Positions 48,301 through 58,632 of a DNA stretch of 64,000 nt are shown here, piece by piece. This DNA comes from Physella acuta. Its lineage: Eukaryota > Mollusca > Gastropoda > Physidae. Below the pieces are notes generated by a model that searched no databases, was not told where the DNA came from, and was given only the letters and a program-made list of their open reading frames with translations. Position 1 is the first letter of the stretch. Each line of letters starts with the position of its first letter. Both the position numbers and the translations under genes were made by a program. Location of the stretch: contig NW_026732526.1 of the NCBI RefSeq assembly GCF_028476545.1, forward strand, positions 67,001-131,000, read 5' to 3'.

Positions 48301-48369
48301 CATAAAAACAACTAGTGGAGGTCGACTGTTAAAAAAGCCACGGAGATTCTCAACAATGATAAAAGCCAT
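39284..48369 (-). CDS. TMEM248: TMEM248, two-pass transmembrane protein (complete CDS, 7 exons)
   Basis: Minus-strand exons are 48214-48369, 46193-46476, 44674-44789, 43289-43439, 42658-42820, 42404-42541 and, less surely, 39284-39316. Phases are 0,2,1,2,0,0 and sum to 1041 nt, 346 residues plus stop; human TMEM248 is about 314. The N-terminus carries ENLRGFFNSRPPLVVFM followed by a hydrophobic helix. The middle is lumenal, with several N-glycosylation sequons and cysteines. The C-terminus carries RSLINLHLMRTSYFLFVMVV plus the end of the second helix and IKGRPGK. These blocks align in order with vertebrate TMEM248, a conserved protein of poorly known function. Introns 2 and 4 contain minisatellites made from the preceding exon end and donor. 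Confidence 0.93.
39939..40042. repeat. 52-bp tandem duplication
   Basis: Two identical copies starting AAGAACAACTGGTGACATGA. Located in the proposed TMEM248 intron 6. Confidence 0.95.
40560..41092 (-). mobile_element. tRNA-Ser-headed SINE, copy 1
   Basis: On the minus strand the head (41002-41092) shows an A-box-like TGATCTAGAGGTAGGGAG, an anticodon-arm-like GACTGCTAAC and a B box GAGTTCGAATCC, as in tRNA-Ser(GCT). The tail continues to about 40560 and shares AATAGGATATGCTGGGCAGT, CCCATTCAAAAGTTTAA and CTATGTGTAGAAATGTAAAA with copy 2. Confidence 0.65.
41100..41350. mobile_element. Dispersed element I, copy 2
   Basis: ATGGCGCCTATGTTAGCGCC, CTGCGGTAGTGTAATTTGGG, CATGGGCAGTAACCAAAGT and AAGGTTTTCATGAGG parallel copy 1 at 34642. 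Adjacent to the tRNA-headed SINE, which may be part of the same composite. Confidence 0.6.
41850..42032. mobile_element. MITE family E right half with tandemly triplicated end
   Basis: GGTGTGACATCTTTTAGAAT, GGGTCTGGTTTTTTGTGA and AAAAATTGTCAAACGTTACA follow the right half of the complete family E copies. The last 26 bases plus ACCC of flank are repeated three times as a 32-bp unit from 41937 (CTTTATGGATGACCCCACCC). Confidence 0.8.
42404..42541 (-). CDS. TMEM248: TMEM248 coding exon 6 (second membrane helix)
   Basis: Acceptor TCTGGTGCAG|CAAGAG, donor GACAAG|GTAAGG, phase 0 at both ends, 46 codons. Encodes QERSLINLHLMRTSYFLFVM followed by VVTMFCYAMIKGRPGK. RSLINLHLM-TSYFLFVM is almost unchanged from vertebrates. 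An overlapping open frame (42450-42641) is a different frame and not the protein. Confidence 0.93.
42658..42820 (-). CDS. TMEM248: TMEM248 coding exon 5
   Basis: Acceptor TTGTTTCAG|GAAGCCC, donor TCACAA|GTAAGT, phases 2 and 0. Encodes KPKQAEVCGDLEGVTKNMSA and onward, ending WCHSGGHLRVEYSLDDSLTV plus MLSQ. This aligns with the WCYKGAIGKVYHALNPKLTVI stretch of vertebrates. Confidence 0.9.
42948..43288. repeat. About 98/114-bp minisatellite built on the TMEM248 exon 4 donor (intron 4)
   Basis: In gene sense each unit has TTCTTGTTGCCACACACTCA|GTAAGT, that is, the last 20 coding bases of exon 4 plus a consensus donor, then CAGTTGTGTGCAAGTTG and a run of TCTGTTTCTT-type 16-bp subrepeats. Donor copies lie at 42973, 43087 and 43185 besides the true one at 43283. 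The array is about 73 percent of the 468-bp intron. Confidence 0.95.
43289..43439 (-). CDS. TMEM248: TMEM248 coding exon 4
   Basis: Acceptor TTTGAAG|AGAGTC. Encodes ESQEHIYVTMIFASNLTKSN and then CEEWLGSECRLHTINTCVTF, with the Cys pair spacing seen in the vertebrate lumenal domain. Ends FLLPHT at donor CACTCA|GTAAGT, phase 2. The last 20 coding bases recur in the intron 4 array. Confidence 0.9.
44674..44789 (-). CDS. TMEM248: TMEM248 coding exon 3
   Basis: Acceptor TTGATTTCAG|CAATG. Encodes NVTMYLNIKVAPTPELLSFP and then LNLMHLTATITGKMLDLK, aligning with the VNISVSITLTLDPLKPFGG region. Donor TTAAAAG|GTACTC, phase 1. Confidence 0.88.
44990..45598 (-). mobile_element. tRNA-Ser-headed SINE, copy 2
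   Basis: Minus-strand head at about 45520-45598 with TGGTCTAGCAGTAGAGAG, GACTGCTAACCCG and GAGTTCGAATCC. The body shares AGCAATTTTTAATAGGATAC and further blocks with copy 1. Between head and body copy 2 also has GGGCAAGTGAAGTAGAGTTC and GAAGAGATAGTGTGGTC, found again at 41755-41820. Confidence 0.65.
45905..46224. repeat. 29/35-bp minisatellite built on the TMEM248 exon 2 donor (intron 2)
   Basis: Nine intronic units plus the exon copy. In gene sense: AGTACAACTGTCTACTCTAG, GGATAGCATTGT|GTA, then the next unit. 32 of 35 bases are exonic. The donor hexamer GTAAGT is formed across the unit junction: GTA from one unit and AGT from the exonic start of the next. Short units lack GGATAG or the equivalent 6 bases. 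Confidence 0.97.
46193..46476 (-). CDS. TMEM248: TMEM248 coding exon 2
   Basis: Acceptor GAACTACAG|GATTGG. Encodes DWNTFLTKFSKLDFCVPHNA, matching the DWNTFLLRFNDLDLCV block of vertebrates, then a low-complexity Ser/Thr/Pro-rich stretch to TTVYSRDSIV. Donor ATTGT|GTAAGT, phase 2. The final 32 coding bases are repeated in the adjoining intronic array. Confidence 0.92.
46886..47940. mobile_element. Dispersed element J, copy 2
   Basis: Starts ATCTATAATAATAGTTTCGC followed by a GTCTATCTAT run, ends near CTCCCTCAACGGGCCATTTA, matching copy 1 at 5869-6503. Longer because the G/C-rich middle (GCAAAGCCCCCC..., CCAGTGTCCGCC) is present more than once. In TMEM248 intron 1. ORFs here are low-complexity. 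Confidence 0.6.
48214..48369 (-). CDS. TMEM248: TMEM248 coding exon 1 (first membrane helix)
   Basis: ATG at 48369, just downstream of two possible acceptors (CTCTGCAG and GTTTCAG), so the 5' UTR is probably split by an intron. Encodes ENLRGFFNSRPPLVVFMICL and then a helix ending AYIVKTKEM. SRPPLVVFMI is nearly identical to the vertebrate protein. Donor TCAGAG|GTAACA, phase 0. Confidence 0.93.
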
Positions 48370-48787
48370 TTTCTGAAACCTGCAGAGGAAAAAAATTAGA
48401 TTTTATATGAACATACTTTATATAAAAAATGTAAGCAGCTCTAGATATAAGTATGTTAGCCTTGTAAATCTATTAAAAACTGGGACACTGCTAAGGCTAA
48501 AGAATTTTTTTTAAACTGGCACTTTCTCAAAGTCAGATTTAGTGGTGCAATTATTAGGATAGCGGAGTTATCATTAGTTAATCACAACCTAAACACAACC
48601 TTTACCCTATTCTTTTCCCTTTCTTAATAGTGGAAAAATGTATTAAACCATTTGTGCTTTTAAAAAGACCTAAGGTGAAAAATGTGTAAGACTGTTAGAG
48701 AAATAGTGGCTCTTGAATTATAATATGATGAATGGCTTAACTATGACGCTTAAATTTAGTAGAGGCCCATTAGCCTATATAATATGG

Positions 48788-49680
48788 TAATCTATCATTT
48801 TATGTGCGTAAAATCTGTAATCTATCGTTTTAGGTTCGTAAAATCGACCGAGGCTAGTAATGGAAAAAGGTGCCTCATTGTTAAGACTTGAATAGAAATA
48901 TATTGTGATATGTTTGTGTCAAATATTATAGATACTGAATAATAAACAAAAATCAGTGGCTAAATAATGGAAATATTAAATAGATCAATATTCAAATATA
49001 GGCCAGAAATCGGGGGGGGGGGGGAGAAGAGAGGGGGGAGGGTGTAGTGTTGAATTCACAAATTATGAATTGCCAATAAGCAGAAAATAAAACAACTAGA
49101 TGGCGGCGTATACTACGTAGCGGGTCAGCTTGTTAACTTTAAACACTAAGCAGCAATGTTTGCGAGAGTGGTTTCCCCTGACTGAATCTCTATAATTTTA
49201 CACACACAAAAAAAGTAATGAGAACAACTGGTGACTCATTACATTTTAGTCATTATTTCACATTTTTAGGAGGAGTTTTGTTTTGAAAGTTATAAAAAAT
49301 TTTCAAAGTTTCATTCATGTACCTGTTTTTAAACAATTGTGTTAAAACTTTTCAGTAATAAATAAAAACTAGCGATGTTTTGATCAGATGCAACCAAGCT
49401 CATTTACTGTACTTTAGCAGCCATCTTTAAGTTTTTTGGTAAAATTATAGCACCAGATTCAGGGAAAATGACTCTAATTTACAGCTGGCTGCTATTTATA
49501 TATATATTATATATAGTATATAGGCCTAGCAAATCTTGCTCGCAAACAGTGCTGTTTATAGTTAATTTCTGGCCTATATTGATATATTAAGCCATTGATT
49601 TTGGTTTATTATTCAGTTTTCTATAATATTTGACACAAATATATCACAATATAGTATCAGTCCTAATATATAAAAGCCCA
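48788..49680. mobile_element. Rearranged MITE family C with inserted element A
   Basis: Starts GGTAATCTATCATTTTATG then repeats the terminus (GTAATCTATCGTTTTAGG at 48811). Contains the family C body in two orientations and an inserted reversed element A at about 49010-49135 (G-run, GAATTCACAAATTATG, GGCGGCGTATACTACG, GCGGGTCAGCTTG). Confidence 0.65.
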
Positions 49681-51140
49681 AGTGCGCACTTCTCTCTCTC
49701 TGTCCGCAAAATATTTTTGCTGGATATCACATCAGAATCTTCAGCAATATATGGAGAACTTGATACGGATTTTTGTTGAAAATAATATGGTAGATGTTTT
49801 AAATGTATAACCACAATTTTTATTTAAAGAAGAAAAATAAAAAATAAAGGCATATCCGAATGTAGAAAACAGTTTTAATTATGCAACAGGAAAAGTGTTT
49901 ATAGTTGTGAAAAAGAACGCACAAAACAATGACGTCACTCGCCAAATGTTTACACAAAACTCATGGCGTCATCTTCCGATTTTAGAACATAAAGAAATGA
50001 ACTATTTTATTCAAATTTGATTTAGATCTACGCACGCTATGAAATGTATATAATACAATTTTCTCGGCCTAAACTTATAAAATTTACTTTATCTATTTGG
50101 ATTCTAGATCTAGACGAGATCTACGGAAAAACTAGATGTAGACGCTAGATCTAGATTTAGCCTATAATCTACTCAAGAATCTATTCACATTATAGATTTT
50201 TATTTTAAAAGACAAAAACAACATAACTGCCTTTGAACAGCCGGGTTTTTAACTAAATGTTTTAAGTCTCTTAATTTTAAGTCTCTTAATCAGTGTGTGC
50301 CTGTGTTAGGTTAAATGTGTCGAATTTTTAGCTAATTAGTTATTTCTTTACTTTGTCACTAATATCGTTCAGCGTGTAGTAAAGCACATTGCGTTTTGAC
50401 CAATAACTGTTTTATAAAAAAAATTTCTCAAAACAAGTACAACATTTTAAAATATATAGGCCTATAATTCATGTGAAACGGATACCGATGGCTAGTAGAT
50501 CTAGATTCTACTTCTAATTTAAATTTAAAATGATTAGGCCTCCCAAGAATTCAAGTTGAAGTACAGTTTAGTACAGAAGTAAGTAGGCTAGGCCTAACTA
50601 AAATAAATAATACTTATATTGCTCTATAATACTTATAGAATTGCTCGCTACCCCGGAGGCTGGTTGCTAACAACAATATGGCGTACGGACCGGATCCATG
50701 ACTTCCGACGATTTTTCGTCTTAGTTCTAGAGACCTTCTTAGAATTACTTTTAAAAATATTTACCACGAGCAAAATGGCAGGTTTTCACGTTATAAAAAC
50801 ATGCTATAGGTGGCAGGTCTAAATATGTCAGAAAAGCATTTTAAATTTTCTGTGGAGAATGGGTTGTCATGGAAAGGTGTGTCTTGCTTGGCAGTGAGTG
50901 ACAATAAATATTAAATTTAGTAATTTAGCTTAAAACGAACTAAAAACTTCAAAATTAGTGCCTAATGGATTAAATATGGATGTCTATCATTCAGTGGTCA
51001 TGTTTAAATTGAAAATTGGGTAAATTTTAGAAATTTTTTCTTTTAGATTTAGTAAGAAAAACTACTTATAATACAATAAAAAATACTACTGAAATAATAA
51101 ATTAAAAATAACTAGAATCGACTATATTATTATTGTTAAT
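49680..51140. other. Intergenic DNA between TMEM248 and MNT/MXD-like gene
   Basis: No gene recognised. A patch at 50640-50830 is richer in CG dinucleotides (CTCGCTACCCCGGAGGCTGG, ACGGACCGGATCC) and might hold a promoter or 5' UTR exon of TMEM248, but no donor confirms this. TCTAGATC-rich patches at 50095-50165. Confidence 0.4.
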
Positions 51141-51142
51141 TT

Positions 51143-51425
51143 TGGTAATCTATCGTTTTAGATACGTAAAATCATCCGAGGCTAGTAATGTGAAAAAAGG
51201 GTGACTCATATAATTTTTGTAATTATTTCACATTTTTAGAAAGATTTATGTTGTAAAAGTTACAGAAATGTTTCAAACCTCATTCATGTAGGCCTACCTG
51301 TTTTCGAACAATTGTATTAAAACTTTTCAGTAATAAATAAAGATTAGGGATGTTTTCATGAGATGTAACCAAGCTCATTTACTTTAGAAGCCATCTTGTT
51401 TAAGTTTATTGGTAACATTTTTGGC
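51143..51425 (+). mobile_element. MITE family C, partial copy
   Basis: GGTAATCTATCGTTTTAGAT at the left end, then the family body to AAGCCATCTTGTTTAAG. The right half is missing. Confidence 0.75.
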
Positions 51426-51699
51426 CGTCGGCCATACTCCTGAGTCCGACGATATCTTTTATGAAGTTCGGCGCACCTTTAAGAGCTGAGTTTTTTTTTT
51501 TTGGGGGGGGGGCCTGTTGACACAACCATGCGCTATTTCCATATATTAATCACAAGTTTTGCGTGGAGCTTAATGGGCAGACGAAGTTCATCGGTGGGAC
51601 CGGGAGCCAAAATTGCATTTACAGAAGCCGCTGTGTCACTGGCATTTTAGAGCCGAACGTCTCAGGGCAGCAGGTTGCAGAAATTATAAGCATGTGAAT

Positions 51700-52860
51700 T
51701 TGTATAGTAGAGGGAGAACAGCATGCCACTGTAATAAATTAAAGTCCAATATAATTTACTGAACTAAAGTCATTTAGATTTATTCGTCAGGTTAAAGTCG
51801 CTAAAGTCTCAATGCCATAGTGCCTGTTTTGATTTTTCTTTAATTACTCGGTATCTCTTTCTTTAACATTAGCCTAATGACAAATGACGTCAAGCGTGTC
51901 GCGAACTTGGTGGCGTTGTGCTTATTTGGGGATGAAACAGTGGGGTTGAGAAAAATGACTACTTCTATTTTTAACAGACGAATAAGAGATAAGATTCTAA
52001 TTCTCCTACGGACTTTACGTTGATCTAGTATTTTTCTAGAGGGAGATATCACTACATAGTGGGTGTTTTTTGTTTTTGTAATAATGGATGGTGGGGAGGG
52101 GTAAACATCGATTACTGAACAAATCAAAATCTTATGAAAGCAGAAGGCAAAGAAAAAACAAACAAAAAAAAACATGTGGTATTCAAATGTAACTAATTAA
52201 AATTTAAACCTATTTTCATAAACACAATAATCTTAATTCAGAAAAAGTGTAGGCCTAAGACTAATTTAATGTCTACAGACAAAATAAACAACTAGGCTTA
52301 AATGGATCACCCATAAATGACGTCATACTTTTCCCAATGAATTCCCTTTCCCCCAATCGTCACTAAAAGCAAGATGATGATTTCATATCATATTGCAGTT
52401 CTTACTATACCCGAACCCTTAATCACAATTTCTAACGAATAAAAATATGTTCTTCATCATTTTAAAAAAAAATATTTTACCCCGTCCCATATTTTGAGTC
52501 CAACATCATTTATGAGGAATATGTATGGACAACCTAATAGTAATAATTGACAAGTTTATCAGTACAAAATGGTTTAATAAATGTTGAACCTTCCAAAAGT
52601 TTTTGAGATCTTGAATGTACATACATTTTTACATAGACATAGCCTTCATTTCAATTGAAATTAAAGATATGAAGACGGCCCTCTGTCCTACTTATATTAA
52701 ACAAGACAGCTATGTATATTAAACAACAAAGTCAACACAATATACATACGAATAGACATATTTATTAAGGGAAACTACTCTAAATTTTATTTGGAAAGAT
52801 GGCTGCTGTTTTTGTCTACTAATATTTACCTCAAACACCTTGTTTAAAGTTAGTTTCATG
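51700..52860 (-). mobile_element. MITE family D, reversed copy with extra internal segment
   Basis: Blocks at 51710-51870 and 52640-52830 are the reverse complement of 60110-60265 and 59960-60115 (for example TTACTGAACTAAAGTCATTT and AAGGGAAACTACTCTAAA). About 770 bp lies between them here but not in the other copy, either an insertion here or a deletion there. Confidence 0.65.
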
Positions 52861-54280
52861 ATATTTTAAATTGTTTTGGTCACTGATTGTTATTTTAAAT
52901 CAATTATCTGTTATATTTTGTAAAATTTGACTTAAATATACTTAAACAATTTTTTTAAATTTAATATTAACCTATATTCTATATATTATTTTTTGGTAAT
53001 ATATCGTTTTAGGGACGTAAAATCGCCCGCGACTAGTAATGTGAAAAACAGGTGACTCCTTAAATTTTAATAATTATTTCACATTTTGAGGAGGATTTAT
53101 GTTTTGAAAAATACAAAAATGTTTCCTTGTTTCATTTATGTACCTGTTTTTAAACAACTGAATTAAAACTTTTCAGTAATAAATGAACACTAGCGATGTT
53201 TCCAACAGATGCAACCATGCTCATTTACTATAGCAGCCATCTTGTTTAAGTTTTTTTTGTTAAACTTATAGCGCGAGATTCAGGGGGAAGCCACTCTATT
53301 TTACAAATGGCTGCTGTTTATAAAACAAATCTTGCTCGCAAACACTGCTGTTTAAAGTTAATTTCTGGCCTATATTTAATTTAGGTTTATTATTCATTTA
53401 TCAGAATTTATCTATAATATTTGACACAAATATATTATATCATGACATATAGTTGATATAGGCCTAATGAATATAAATATACTTCTATTAGGCTTGTCGG
53501 TATCGGCCGAGATCGCGGTAAAAACATGACCCGAAATCTCCCATTACTTTCTGATACCGGGCGCACGAGATTTAGTTTTGCATACTAATAAGTTTTTAAT
53601 TTATGGTAATTAATTAAGTTTAAAAGGTCATTTCCTAATGTTAAATGAAAAGTAGAATGGTTTTCCAGTTGTTTTGATGGCTTAGCGATCTGATTGCATG
53701 CTGTCTCTGCTTTGGTCTTACCGCGGTATAAAGGTTAACTTCAAATGCTTTAAAAACGCGATTTTTGAAAAGTTTCCATTTAGATAATGAAAGTTTCCAA
53801 AGCAGATACATCCCATTTTTATAGAAATGATATTTAATTTTGGATATTTTGACTTTGACATTAGTAAATACTCATTTGAAAGTAGTCACCGTAAGTAGGT
53901 CACGTTGCCCCCATTGACTCCAATGTTATATTTCTTCATCCCGATCTGCCGGCTTTTAGTTTTGATACACTAACAACAGTATTCTTATGTAATGTACAAA
54001 CAAATCTCCTACTTGTTGTTTTAAACATATTTTAATATAGATCTACCTGTCTTTCATTTTTTCAACTCTGGTTCTAGTTTTGCTTGAAGTAAAATTTTGC
54101 TGAGTCAGACATAGGTTACCTGTCTGTTGCTAGAATACACTACACTAGCTATGTGCTAACTGTAATTTTAAGTATTCAAGTTCTACTTACCCTTACTTAG
54201 TTATATTTATATGCTGAAAATCAGAATTCATACACAATACACACATAAAAACATTGATCAGATAACTTCAGTTCACTTTT

Positions 54281-54640
54281 AACAAAATGGCTTAAAGATA
54301 GACTCTACTTCACCTGCCCAAAATAATAAGGCAATTATATGCACATTACAGTGTTCAAGTCATTTACTTTAGATTGCTAAATATGTAGTACTTTCATTCA
54401 CTGTATTTATATAAAGCATTGCTTTAGAAACTTTTTCATATCTGCGCAGCACAGTTTTATAACAAAATGTCTTAAAGATGGACTCTACTTCACCTGCCCA
54501 AAATAATGGGGCAGTTATATGCAGTTATATGCACATTTCAGTGTTCAAGTCATTTACTTTAGATTGCTAACTTTGTAGTTCTTTCATTCACTGTAAAACA
54601 TTGCTTTAGAAACATTTTCATATTTGCGCAGCACAGTTTT
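54281..54640. repeat. 180-bp tandem duplication
   Basis: Two consecutive 180-bp copies starting AACAAAATGGCTTAAAGAT / AACAAAATGTCTTAAAGAT and ending GCGCAGCACAGTTTT. Moderately diverged, with compensating small indels. Each holds ACTCTACTTCACCTGCCC, also seen in the SINE region near 41755 and 45437 (reversed). Confidence 0.9.
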
Positions 54641-54924
54641 TTTGGGGTTATGGAAGGAAGCCAACACAAAAATATACTTCTGTATTATTTTTATTTATTT
54701 CAACAGCATATACAAGATCTATATATCATTCTAGCTCAACTCTGCAAATATGAACAAAATACAACTGCAAGTAAAATAACTATGCTCAATTTATTCAGGT
54801 ATACCATGACTTGTCACAATTGGCCAATGCAAAAGCAAGGGCACTCCACCCCTCACAAAAAAATTCGCTAAAAAAAAAACTATTTGAGCTAGACAGAAAA
54901 TCTTTTTTGTTTTGTTTTCATATA

Positions 54925-56008
54925 GAGTAAAGTTCCACGCGCGGTCACACATAGCGGAAAATTCCAAATTCCCGATTTTCATCGGGCGCTATTTTATAAC
55001 CGTTTCACACAGAAACAAACCGAAAGCACTGTATTACTCCACTGCCATTCTACTTTAATATGTATGAGTCATTTTGTATTCCTACGCATAGTATTTAAGA
55101 TATTCATGTTTTAGTGACGTCCCTCCTTGCGATATTTTTTTTCGCTTTTTTTTTTGCCTGCGTACGCAAGAACCTGCTTGCCAACGAGCGTATTGTATAC
55201 GTTTTGATCCAATTTTAATAATTGAAATAAATATTTTACACACTTAAACGTGTTGTTGATTGTATTATTAATTAATAGATTGCAAAAATAATAATTAAAA
55301 ACATGTTAATTAAATTAATTAAAGACATTAAAAGTTGACCCAGTGATGACTCAAGGGACGCAACTATAATAATCATAACAAAGGGACGTAACAACCACTA
55401 AAAGACATAACGTAACATTTGCTTAGATATGCTTGTATGTAGAGACACAAACTAGATTTAGAAGAAGTAGATGATCGAAATAATTTAAAACAGCAGAAAA
55501 AAATAGAAAGTATACAGATTCTAGGCTTAGTTTGAAATATAGAGCATCTAGAACTAGGCTAGTCTAGCTCAAGTCGTTGGTTACGCAGCGATGTGAAACC
55601 ACCGTAATCGACACCCAAGCTGCGGCCACCCCTATTTACCTATCAGGTTGCTTTATTAGCCTTATCTATCGTATGTACAGTGTCCCGCATATATTGTAGA
55701 AGCTATTTATAGTTAACCTAGTTATAAAAAGCTTTGATTGGTTGGTTTTATTCATCTCATCCGGGACCTAGTGTTTTTCATAGGGGGAACTAGAACCGCC
55801 TACGACGTCATACCTCGAAACTTTAAAATTTAAAAACTCGACTTCCAGAAGGAGAAAAACAAAAGAATTTGACCTGGATATATTTAGAAATGGACAGGTT
55901 TACAGCAGATATCTGTAGTTTCGTATAAAACATCAAAACAAATATTGTACGAAGCGATAAACAGGCGATGATCGCACCGGTGTTTTAACCGCGCGTGGAA
56001 CTTTACTC
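54925..56008. mobile_element. TA-flanked terminal-inverted-repeat element, 1.08 kb
   Basis: Left end GAGTAAAGTTCCACGCGCGG and right end CCGCGCGTGGAACTTTACTC are perfect inverse copies. TA on each side (54923-54924, 56009-56010) suggests a TA target duplication as in Tc1/mariner-like or Mutator-like MITEs. No transposase recognised inside. Confidence 0.8.
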
Positions 56009-56274
56009 TAGATCTAGTTGAGCTCTACAAGAATATGTAATTCTTATTTTTATATGATGATTAGTGTTTTTTTACCAAAATCCCTACTTCTATTAAAGTT
56101 TAAAGCCTTGACAATAAGGTAACTTTTTCGTACATTAATAGCCGCGGGCGATTTTACGTACCCAAAACGATAGATTACCTATTTTTTTATATATTCTAAA
56201 TAATTCTAATATTTAATAGGGGCCTATCCCTATCAACTTGTATCAAGATCTCTATAATTCTGAATTCATCAGTG

Positions 56275-56346
56275 ATCAGTTAGTTTTTTACCTCTCCCGC
56301 ACATTACTACTGCAGCCGAATTGATTACGCTAAAACGATAGATTAC
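56275..56346 (-). mobile_element. MITE family D terminal fragment
   Basis: Reverse of the first 70 bases of the family D copy at 59845: CTCCCGCACATTACTACTGC, GATTACGCTAAAACGATAGA, TTACC. Followed at once by a second terminus, AAACGATAGATTACC. Confidence 0.7.
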
Positions 56347-56349
56347 CCT

Positions 56350-58535
56350 TAAACGATAGATTACCTTAATTTTTTTTAAATTTAGATCTATTCTAGATCT
56401 ATGACTGAATTTAAAATTAGATTTGGAATCTAATAAATAATAATTTACATCACGTCATAAATCGAAGAGGATGTTGACAAAACGACGCCATGTAGTCTAT
56501 ATTTTTGTCAGCTTCTTGCGCAACTTTAGACCAATAAAAGTAAAGTTAAATAAATTTAAAAAATCACCATTTTCCAAGATATTTGGCTTTCTATTATTAT
56601 TAACTAGAAATATATATAAATAACGAAAAGTAATTGTCTATTAACATTTAATATTGTGTAAAAACAATGTAATACATTGAATGTATGTAGAATTGTAAAT
56701 AAGTCAAGTCAGCATTCAATCAAAATATTAAAATACTGTAGGCCTATAGAAAAGTTTTTTTAAGTATAATTTTCTACATGTATATATTAAGTTATTTTAA
56801 TAAGTTGTAAGGCCTCATGGGTTCGTTAACCCTTTTTATTTCTGATTCCATTTCATTTGATTGCTTACAGCAGATGTTTTAATTTTTTAAACAGATTCCA
56901 TTCTTTAATTACAGGATGCAGACTTACATATCTTCCACACAAAAAAAGGAGAGCTGTCATTTAAACGTAGGCCTATACATTTTGTGTGTGGCTGAAACAC
57001 AAATATGTTGATATTAAATAGACGACCCTCACCAAATCCATACAAATGGACTTTTATAGCCCCTCCCCCCTTCCATGTGAATGTCATAAATGGATGACCC
57101 CTGCCAGCTCAGTTATACAGTTCTAGAAAGAACACAATGTCTCACTATTACTATAATTAAAGTTCCAAAGGTGCACCTTTGATTTAACTTGTTTTAATTA
57201 CATGATCTAATTGAATCACATTCTTTTTCTGGTCCCATTAATATTTTAATATAATGTTAATATAAAGTTTGTTTCGGATATCACAACCACCAGGCGAAAA
57301 ACAATGTTTTTTTTTTTTTTTTAGAAAATATATAATTTAACCAGTGTCTAACTCCCCTATGGTCAGAATATCAATGGTTACCGATAGGAAGATCTCCCCA
57401 GTACTCTGACTGGTCCGTGAAAAGTCTACTTTTTATAAGAAAATATGCAGTCATACTGCACAAAAGCCTGGATATAATATGCAAGTAGACCTGTTTAAAA
57501 GACTTACACGTATGTTACTAGATCTAGTACTAACACTGTCTATCAGTCATGGAAAGTGGTGAAGTGTGAAGATTATTTTGAGTATAACTGAACACTATAA
57601 CGTTTGAAAATAATTAACTTATTTTAGAACGATATGGCACTAGATCTATATCAAAGTGTTAAGATCGACGATTAGATTAAAGTATTTTAGAATTGTCTAG
57701 TTGATAATAATATTATAAGTTTTGGTGGAAAAATTTCGCCTATCTGGCAAGTGCTAGAAAAGTCTCGTAACATCCCGTGTAAATGTATTAGTTACCGTGA
57801 ATATAATTAGCATGTGTACACGCCCCTTTGCTTTGAACAGTGTATAAATTATAAACAAACATAGTATCGTGTTTACTCATGGAAATTAACAAGTACAGTT
57901 AACTAATCGATATTTAAAAACAAATAACCATACATTTATTTAATAATAGGTTCTTTCATACTTAGACAATTTAAGACTAACGTGTGTCAGAAAATGTTAG
58001 TATTTCGTCCAATGATTTAAAAGCTCTGCATGTGAGCAGGCATTCACGTGGTACATGACCTCATCAGGTTGTGTGAGGACCATAATAAGCCGTAACTTTA
58101 CACACTCTACCATCCTAGCTAGTGTATCAGGTTATATAGACTAGTTCTTTTCACAACTTTTAAAACAATCTTTAACATAATATTCCTTTCACCAACGTTC
58201 TCTTGTATATTTTATATATTTGATTAACCTTACAATGTGAATGTTTAGCGTAACTATTTTTTTGGGCGGCTATAGACAACTATCATATGACTCTGGATCA
58301 GCTTGAACGTTTTCATTGGTCCAAAAACAAAACAAACTTGTCAATCATAAGACACGTGTTACCGATCTTGCATGCGTTGTTTTGGTTGTGAACTAAACCG
58401 CCATGTTTTAGGTAGAAAACAAGTCTTAAAGTTTATTTACAAGACGCTTGTAATTGGTGTTTAATTTATATATGTTTTTTATAAATCAAATACAAGTATA
58501 GTCGCTCAAATAATTGATACATCAATTCACGATAT
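56350..58535. other. Upstream region of the MNT/MXD-like gene
   Basis: AT-rich. A family E-like end (AATGGATGACCCC) lies at about 57087-57102 and a partial element J at 57310-57440. No coding sequence recognised. Immediate promoter elements for the gene at 58536 are not obvious. Confidence 0.4.
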
Positions 58536-58632
58536 ATGATTTCTATGGATCTACTTCTTCAAGCAGCAAAGGTTTTGGAATTGGAAAATTCGGGCATCGG
58601 ATCTAATCGAGCTTCGGCCAAATCCACACGTG
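58536..58632 (+). CDS. MNT/MXD-like coding exon 1 (SIN3-interaction motif)
   Basis: The first in-frame ATG after a TGA at 58515 is at 58536; a second lies at 58545 and either could start translation. Encodes the LLLQAAKVLELE amphipathic motif and NSGIGSNRASAKSTR. Donor CGTG|GTGAGT, phase 1. The intergenic DNA upstream is AT-rich and I see no clear promoter element. Confidence 0.65.

Larger units (their letters stand above)
52994..56179 (+). mobile_element. MITE family C copy interrupted by about 2.6 kb
   Basis: Left part 52994-53490 (GGTAATATATCGTTTTAGGG to CTTCTATTAGGCTTG). Right end at about 56090-56179 (AAAGCCTTGACAATAAGG to CCAAAACGATAGATTACC). The middle holds a 180-bp tandem duplication and a TA-flanked inverted-repeat element. 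Confidence 0.7.

Noticed and set aside
52994-56179. LTR or virus-like element in the 2.6-kb insertion
   Set aside because: No direct terminal repeats, primer site or polymerase frame seen; explained by MITE ends, a 180-bp duplication and a TA-flanked element.
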